This document shows positions 6,681 to 11,635 of a DNA stretch of 11,635 nt, piece after piece. A program made the translations under genes and the position numbers. This DNA comes from Candidatus Dojkabacteria bacterium (GTDB taxonomy: Bacteria > Patescibacteriota > Dojkabacteria > SC72 > JAFGCJ01), in the NCBI GenBank assembly GCA_028696915.1, contig JAQVGB010000028.1:1-11635 (forward strand), given 5' to 3'. How positions within the stretch are numbered: position 1 is the first letter of the stretch; each line of letters opens with the position of its first letter. The notes under the pieces were generated by a model. It had not been told where the DNA came from. It was given only the letters and a program-made list of their open reading frames with translations, and did not search any database.

Positions 6681-6714
6681 GGATAGTGACGTAACTGACC
6701 CAACCTCGAAGATC

Positions 6715-9700
6715 ATGTCGATCATGAGCACCATCAGAAAGAAACCACTCTCGACAATACTAATAGCACTAGCAATTCTGTCAGTCATCATCACTGCTGT
6801 CAGGATCCACCATTTCGTAGAAGCCGCAGCATGTCCGGCAGTTCTTCAATCCTCAATCACCACACTCGTTGAGCTCGATGCAAACGATTATATTGGAGAT
6901 AACGTCATCGACTGTAGTACCGTCGACATTCATATCGCAAGCGGCGGCACACTGAGAATTCTGCCCAAGATCACCGACAACGACCTGCACGCAGACGACT
7001 ACGGATTGATTATTCGTGCGAATTCCGTAACAGTTGATGAAGGAGGTGTCATCGATTTGGAAGGAACAGGATATGGTCCCGGACAACAGGTCAGCCATAT
7101 CGGTTCCGGAAAATCCAGTGTGTCGACCTGTCCTGCAGGTGTGTGCGGCGGATCAGGCGGCGGTCATGGTGGAGCCGGTGGACGTGGTGATCCCGACGGC
7201 CTCAACGAAGCCGGCAACCCCGGGCAATCGTATGGTTCGAGCGAAGGACCCGTCACACTTGGATCGGGCGGCGGAGAAAGCGCTCAAGCCCTCGCTGGAG
7301 GCGCAGGCGGAGGAGCACTCAAACTCGAAGTGACGGAAGTCTTCACACTTAATGGAATTGTCAATGCTGACGGGGCTGACGGTGCACAAGGAATGACTAG
7401 CGGAGGAGGAGGAGGGGCTGGTGGAAGTTTCTGGGTTGAAGCAGGTAGTTTTGCAGGTATTGGTTTGGTTACCGCCGAAGGTGGCGATGGAGGAGTTCCG
7501 GTCGGAACCGGAGGGACAGGAGGAGGCGGTGGTGGTGGACGAGTCGTCATGCGTTGCACCGTAGGCAATACGTTTAGTGGATCTATCTCCGTCGCTCCGG
7601 GAGAAGGAAATTCTAATGATGGACAAGTCGGCACCAAAATTGAACCGAGTTGTTATCCGAATTCTCCTACGTCCCTTCTGCAGTATGGATATAACAGTCA
7701 TTCCAACCCGAAGGAAACACTGGTCGCCGATGGAAGTGGCACAAATGAAACTGCCGTTCGGCTGAAATTCACCATATCAGATGTAGAAACGTCATCAAGT
7801 CTGACGCCGCAAGTCGAGGTCCGTGAGGTTGGTCAGCCCTTTACCGGCACCCCAACGCATTCAGGAAGTCCGGTCGCCTACTCGGGAACCCCGGTCCAGA
7901 CATACATTCAAATTTCAAACCTCATTAAAGCAAAAGACTATAAATGGCAGGCCCGTGTCAGAGATGCACAAGGAGCGTTCAGTCCCTGGGTGGAATACGA
8001 GGAGGGAGAGGCAGAAGAAGTCGACCTCATCCTCTACGGAGATCCTGTTTTAATGCAAAAAATATCCGGTGACAACCAGACGGGGACCGTTGGTAGCCAG
8101 ATCACTAACCCATTCATTATCGAGATCCAGGACCAGGCAGGTCATCCGTTACCGGGGGTTACCCTTACGTGGCAGGTCAAGACCGGCGGTGGCACGCTTA
8201 GTATCTACAACGCGACAACGAACACAACCGGAAGAGCAGAAACATACCTGACGCTCGGAACCGTTTCCGGAACTGATACTAATACCGTCGATGCGGTCCG
8301 CACAGGATTGACCGGATCTCCAGCACGATTCACCGCAAGCGCGGACCCCGGACAGATTGACCATTACGACATTGACCTGCCGTCAATTGCCATTACTTCA
8401 GTCAATTTCGATCCGCCGGTACTCATCCAGGCGAAGGACACCTATGGAAACCTCGTCAGCAGTGCCGTGAACGACATATATCTCGACGCCGTAGATCCGA
8501 CAACACATGAACCGTTCCTGGACGGAGATCTCCTCCCCGACCAGGCTACTCTCGTTGCAGGCGAGGTGACCATTTCCAACATGACATACAGCGTCGCCCG
8601 AAACATCAAAGTGACCGTCTGGGATACCGTCGACATGGTGGACAATAACAAAAGCTTCTCTTCCGTGCTCTCCGTCGTCAATAGTCTCGGCGACTGTTTT
8701 GGACGACCGAACCTTGCCGGAACACTGATTATTGATGAAAGCGAAATCCATAACGCGGCGGACTATCCCGGTGGTATTATCAACTGCAGTGAAGTGGATG
8801 TTGAGATCAGACAGGGACTTTCCGGTACGGTGGTGACCCTCAATAGTAACGACAACGGCGACACAGTCTACCCGGCCGGAGATTACGGTGTTACCATCCT
8901 CGCTAACAGCCTTGAAGTCGAAAGCGGTGCCAAATTGAACCTGAACGGGACCGGCTATCTGCCGGCGCGTGGACCCGGTGCGGGGAATATGGGAACAAGT
9001 AATTACCCCGCCGGAGGAGGCGGAGCACACGGCGGATACGGGTCGTGGGGTCTTAATGGACCGGGCTCTTCCGGAAATCCCTCTGGAGGAAGTCCGAATG
9101 GAGATGTCTTCGAGCCGTTATTCCTGGGAAGCGGCGGTGGTGACAGCGGTGGTCGCGGAGGTGGTGCGCTCAAGATCGTCATTGACGGAAATCATGTAAC
9201 ACATCCGAATTCAGACAAACTTGTCGTGGATGGAGAGATCGACCTCGACGGACAACCGGGAATTGAAGCATGTCCGGAGGATAATACAAACTGCGGAGGT
9301 GGCGCTGGCGGCAGTTTCTGGGCAATCACCGCGTATCTGGAAGGATCCGGCTCAATCCACGCGAACGGCGGAATTGGGAGAAATGGAGGTATCGCAGGAC
9401 ACGGTGGTGGCGGGAGCGGCGGACGGATTTCGGTCGAGTATGAGGACAAGACAGGATTCACCGGCTATCTCTACGCACACGGGGCAGATCGTGGCGACAG
9501 TGGAGACACGGCCGGTCCGGGAACTATTTACCTTGAAGAAACTGATGTCCACTCTGATCAACACGGAAATCTCTATGTCGACAACGATGGGAAAAACACC
9601 CTTAATGCAGGAGTGATGCAGTCAAGTTGTCCTGACGGACCAGCCCCTGGACACGGTGGATGCATGTTCAACCAGATCGTTGCAGGCGTCGATATGAACG

Positions 9701-11635
9701 GCAACGGACTACACGGATATGGACATGTGGATTTTCTCGGTACCGGCTCAGCACTCACGGTGAGTTCCTCGACCATAACCGGTGACGGCACATCTGACAT
9801 TCATACGTACGGGATCACCTATATCGCAAGCGACCCCTACACTATCTCTCTCGGAGGACTGCACATCCGGGGCGACATCACTGGCTACAGCGGTCCTGCC
9901 GCAGATCTTGACCTTGTCATGGGAAATACCGGAGAGCTCGGACTCTACGCAAACACACCATGGCGCAGCGGCAGTTTTTCGTTCAATTCTGTTTCCGTGC
10001 AGAATACGGGAGACATGACACTGGTCAGCTACAATAATGGAGACTCCAACTACGACAATGACTATGGCGTGACCCTGAACGTAGTGGACCTGCAGGTAGA
10101 CATGGGCGGTGAAATCAGTGCCGACGGGAAAGGATACGCAGTTAATCAGGGACCAGGCACCGGTTCAGGGTACGGCGCAGGACACGGAGGATATGGGGGC
10201 AACGGAGCCGCTATCTATGGAAGTCTCTACGAACCGATCGATCTGGGAAGCGGCGGTGAAGCCGGAGCGGGCGGAGGCGCGGTGAAACTCTCCGTTTCAA
10301 ACACAGCAACCGTTAATGGAGACATCCATTCAAGCGGCACATCGGAGGGAAGCGGCGGCAGTATCTGGATTGATACGAATGTCCTGACCGGAGGAACCTT
10401 TGGAGTGCACGGAAAAATCTACGCAAACGGAGGGAGCAGTTCCGGTGCTGACGGAGGCGGCGCCGGCAGGATCGCGATTTACTATACCGAGGCCAGCGGA
10501 TTTGATGGTTCAGTGTTCGCCCACGGCGGCGGAAATGGTGGACCAGGGACCGTCTATTGGGAACAGAAAGGAGTCGATGCTGCCAAGACCGGCAGTCTCT
10601 TCGTTGATAACAACGGCGTAAACCAACGACACGCCGGGATCACCGAAGCGGAATGCCTCGAAACTGCACCCCCGACATACGGCTGTCGTTTTAAACAAAT
10701 AACCCTCGGGGCAGACCTCGATGGCAATGGTGCTCACGGCTACGGCCACCTTGATCTCGAAGGAATGAATTCAAAATTAACCCTTACCTCGACGACAGCC
10801 CTGACCGGCGATGATACCAGCAAGCTGGACATCTATGGTTTGATGAACTTCGATTTCGACCCGCCGACCGACCCCGTCATCATTGAACATGTCGACGTCG
10901 GAATCTATGGAAACCTCACTGGTGTCTACGACCTGACCCTTCGAAATAACGGAAAAATGACACTGAACGGATGGACCGCTCGCCGTAGCGACCGAGGGAT
11001 CACCCCTGTCAACGAGTATTCGTTCAACGATATTTCCGTCGAAAACACTGGGATTCTGAACCTGAAAAGCTACGACAGTGGGGACACCGACTGGGAGAAT
11101 GACTACCCCATCGTTCTCAATTTCGACACGCTCTCGGTTGCCGAAACCGGTTTGGTCAGTGGGGACGGACACGGCTACACCGCAACGCACGGGCCAGGAC
11201 ACGGAAACTACTCCTGTGGCTTCTGGTGCGGTGGATCGGGTGCATCTTTCGGTGGCTACGGTGCCTCCAGTACCGTCGGACATGGTGGCGCTAATGCTCC
11301 GGAGAATCCTTTTGGCAATATCTACGACGGTGGTGCATCCATGGGTAGCGGTGGTGGAAACGGGGGAGCAGGAGGGTCCGGTATGTCACTCATCGGCCAA
11401 ACGCTTGTGCTGGATGGCATTATCTCTTCAAACGGTGCGATACCGGCTAACTATGGGGGTGGGTCCGGAGGCGGTATTACCATTGATGTGACCGATCTTG
11501 AAAGTGCGGGCACCGGTGTCATTCGTGCAAACGGTGCTGGTGGACCCGGTGACAACGGTGACGGATCGGGGGGACGCATCTCGCTCTATTTCTCTCAAAA
11601 CGACGGCTTTGCACTCGATGCAACCCATCTGCAGG
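6715..11635 (+). CDS. Giant secreted glycine-rich modular protein with Big-1 domain (3' end beyond window)
   Basis: One frame runs without a stop for 1640 codons to the right edge. ATG 6715 is the first start after an in-frame TAA at 6661. Residues 1-39 form a signal peptide (basic IRKK, hydrophobic TILIALAILSVIITA, then AAA before Cys40). Four related glycine-rich beta modules follow: about 46-316, 660-942, 943-1285 and 1286 onward. Each has a strand-rich head ending G.GY....GPG, a GSGGG...GGGALKL segment, a GGSFW or GGSIW segment and a GGGSGGRI segment. Between modules 1 and 2 are an FnIII-like domain (317-430, with YKWQARVRDAQGAFSPWVEY), a Big-1 domain as in intimin/invasin (442-548, SGDNQTGTVG, GVTLTW, TTGRAETYLTLG) and another Ig-like domain (548-657). 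Cysteine pairs in the modules suggest disulfides formed outside the cytoplasm. Likely a surface adhesin or filament protein; no enzyme domain is visible, and any C-terminal anchor lies outside. Confidence 0.88.
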   Translation, partial: MSIMSTIRKKPLSTILIALAILSVIITAVRIHHFVEAAACPAVLQSSITTLVELDANDYIGDNVIDCSTVDIHIASGGTLRILPKITDNDLHADDYGLIIRANSVTVDEGGVIDLEGTGYGPGQQVSHIGSGKSSVSTCPAGVCGGSGGGHGGAGGRGDPDGLNEAGNPGQSYGSSEGPVTLGSGGGESAQALAGGAGGGALKLEVTEVFTLNGIVNADGADGAQGMTSGGGGGAGGSFWVEAGSFAGIGLVTAEGGDGGVPVGTGGTGGGGGGGRVVMRCTVGNTFSGSISVAPGEGNSNDGQVGTKIEPSCYPNSPTSLLQYGYNSHSNPKETLVADGSGTNETAVRLKFTISDVETSSSLTPQVEVREVGQPFTGTPTHSGSPVAYSGTPVQTYIQISNLIKAKDYKWQARVRDAQGAFSPWVEYEEGEAEEVDLILYGDPVLMQKISGDNQTGTVGSQITNPFIIEIQDQAGHPLPGVTLTWQVKTGGGTLSIYNATTNTTGRAETYLTLGTVSGTDTNTVDAVRTGLTGSPARFTASADPGQIDHYDIDLPSIAITSVNFDPPVLIQAKDTYGNLVSSAVNDIYLDAVDPTTHEPFLDGDLLPDQATLVAGEVTISNMTYSVARNIKVTVWDTVDMVDNNKSFSSVLSVVNSLGDCFGRPNLAGTLIIDESEIHNAADYPGGIINCSEVDVEIRQGLSGTVVTLNSNDNGDTVYPAGDYGVTILANSLEVESGAKLNLNGTGYLPARGPGAGNMGTSNYPAGGGGAHGGYGSWGLNGPGSSGNPSGGSPNGDVFEPLFLGSGGGDSGGRGGGALKIVIDGNHVTHPNSDKLVVDGEIDLDGQPGIEACPEDNTNCGGGAGGSFWAITAYLEGSGSIHANGGIGRNGGIAGHGGGGSGGRISVEYEDKTGFTGYLYAHGADRGDSGDTAGPGTIYLEETDVHSDQHGNLYVDNDGKNTLNAGVMQSSCPDGPAPGHGGCMFNQIVAGVDMNGNGLHGYGHVDFLGTGSALTVSSSTITGDGTSDIHTYGITYIASDPYTISLGGLHIRGDITGYSGPAADLDLVMGNTGELGLYANTPWRSGSFSFNSVSVQNTGDMTLVSYNNGDSNYDNDYGVTLNVVDLQVDMGGEISADGKGYAVNQGPGTGSGYGAGHGGYGGNGAAIYGSLYEPIDLGSGGEAGAGGGAVKLSVSNTATVNGDIHSSGTSEGSGGSIWIDTNVLTGGTFGVHGKIYANGGSSSGADGGGAGRIAIYYTEASGFDGSVFAHGGGNGGPGTVYWEQKGVDAAKTGSLFVDNNGVNQRHAGITEAECLETAPPTYGCRFKQITLGADLDGNGAHGYGHLDLEGMNSKLTLTSTTALTGDDTSKLDIYGLMNFDFDPPTDPVIIEHVDVGIYGNLTGVYDLTLRNNGKMTLNGWTARRSDRGITPVNEYSFNDISVENTGILNLKSYDSGDTDWENDYPIVLNFDTLSVAETGLVSGDGHGYTATHGPGHGNYSCGFWCGGSGASFGGYGASSTVGHGGANAPENPFGNIYDGGASMGSGGGNGGAGGSGMSLIGQTLVLDGIISSNGAIPANYGGGSGGGITIDVTDLESAGTGVIRANGAGGPGDNGDGSGGRISLYFSQNDGFALDATHLQ
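9541..11635 (+). repeat. Large tandem protein repeat, about 341 residues per unit (second unit truncated by edge)
   Basis: Unit 1 (9541-10569) opens with GNLYVDNDGKN and unit 2 (10570 to the edge) with GSLFVDNNGVN. The DxxGNGxHGYGH motif recurs exactly 341 residues apart (Asp993/Asp1334, His1000/His1341, His1004/His1345). The cysteine pair 972/983 matches 1314/1324. Later landmarks also match: SYNNGDSNYDNDY versus SYDSGDTDWENDY, then GYAVNQGPG versus GYTATHGPG. DNA identity is modest, so the duplication is not recent. Confidence 0.8.

Larger units (their letters stand above)
6335..6714. other. Divergent intergenic regulatory region (380 bases)
   Basis: No convincing gene lies between the divergent starts at 6334 (minus) and 6715 (plus). 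The region contains a promoter facing each way, a cluster of CCGAT motifs and an 11-base palindrome, CTGACCGTCAG, at 6535-6545. No tRNA, hairpin with T-run or recognisable structured RNA was seen. An antisense frame covering 6249-6488 is judged fortuitous. Confidence 0.7.

Noticed and set aside
6530..6700. Two near-identical 11-base boxes, CGTTACTGACC (6530-6540) and CGTAACTGACC (6690-6700)
   Set aside because: One such pair with one mismatch is roughly what chance would give in a 380-base region, so it is not claimed as an operator.
7153..7701. Long antisense frames opposite the first glycine-rich module, one with a run of prolines
   Set aside because: Gly codons read in reverse give Pro/Ala/Ser-rich shadows. 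The plus-strand frame is open throughout and has clear domains, so these are fortuitous.
6715..11635. Collagen-like or mycobacterial PE-PGRS protein
   Set aside because: There is no sustained Gly-X-Y periodicity and no PE domain. The glycine segments alternate with beta strands and include Big-1/FnIII domains.
1..11635. tRNA, rRNA, CRISPR array, insertion sequence or attachment site
   Set aside because: No cloverleaf with T-loop sequence, no regularly spaced identical DNA repeats with unique spacers, and no transposase or integrase frame was seen on either strand.

Overview
The window looks like a chromosomal segment of an uncultivated bacterium of roughly 50% G+C, read with the standard bacterial code: the two longest frames (1640 and 1158 codons) contain no in-frame TGA. 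Giant secreted repeat proteins beside short, unrecognised genes are reminiscent of Patescibacteria/CPR genomes, but no marker gene here fixes the lineage, so this is only a suggestion.

Layout, left to right. Positions 1-237 hold the 5' end of an unrecognised minus-strand gene with its own good sigma70-type promoter (272-301). Positions 392-3868 (minus) encode a 1158-residue secreted protein: signal/anchor segment, PQQ-type beta-propeller, Ig-like region, fibronectin III domain, ZU5-like beta domain and three C-terminal DUF5648 repeats. A minus-strand cluster at 4067-6334 follows. In transcription order it encodes a 93-residue membrane hairpin protein, a 119-residue helical protein, a 161-residue unknown protein, a 220-residue unknown protein with its own promoter, and an 81-codon stretch closely resembling the C-terminal domain of GreA/GreB but lacking a normal start codon. 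The only long non-coding stretch (6335-6714) is a divergent regulatory region with outward promoters and helically phased CCGAT motifs. From 6715 to the right edge runs one uninterrupted plus-strand gene of at least 1640 codons. It encodes a secreted glycine-rich protein of four related modules, with FnIII, Big-1 (invasin-type) and another Ig-like domain inserted between modules 1 and 2.

Functionally the window seems dominated by cell-surface or extracellular architecture: two very large secreted multidomain proteins, one on each side of a block of small orphan genes. Nothing visible gives an enzymatic activity, and the sequence does not prove that the genes act together. No tRNA, rRNA, CRISPR array, transposase or clear intrinsic terminator was found.
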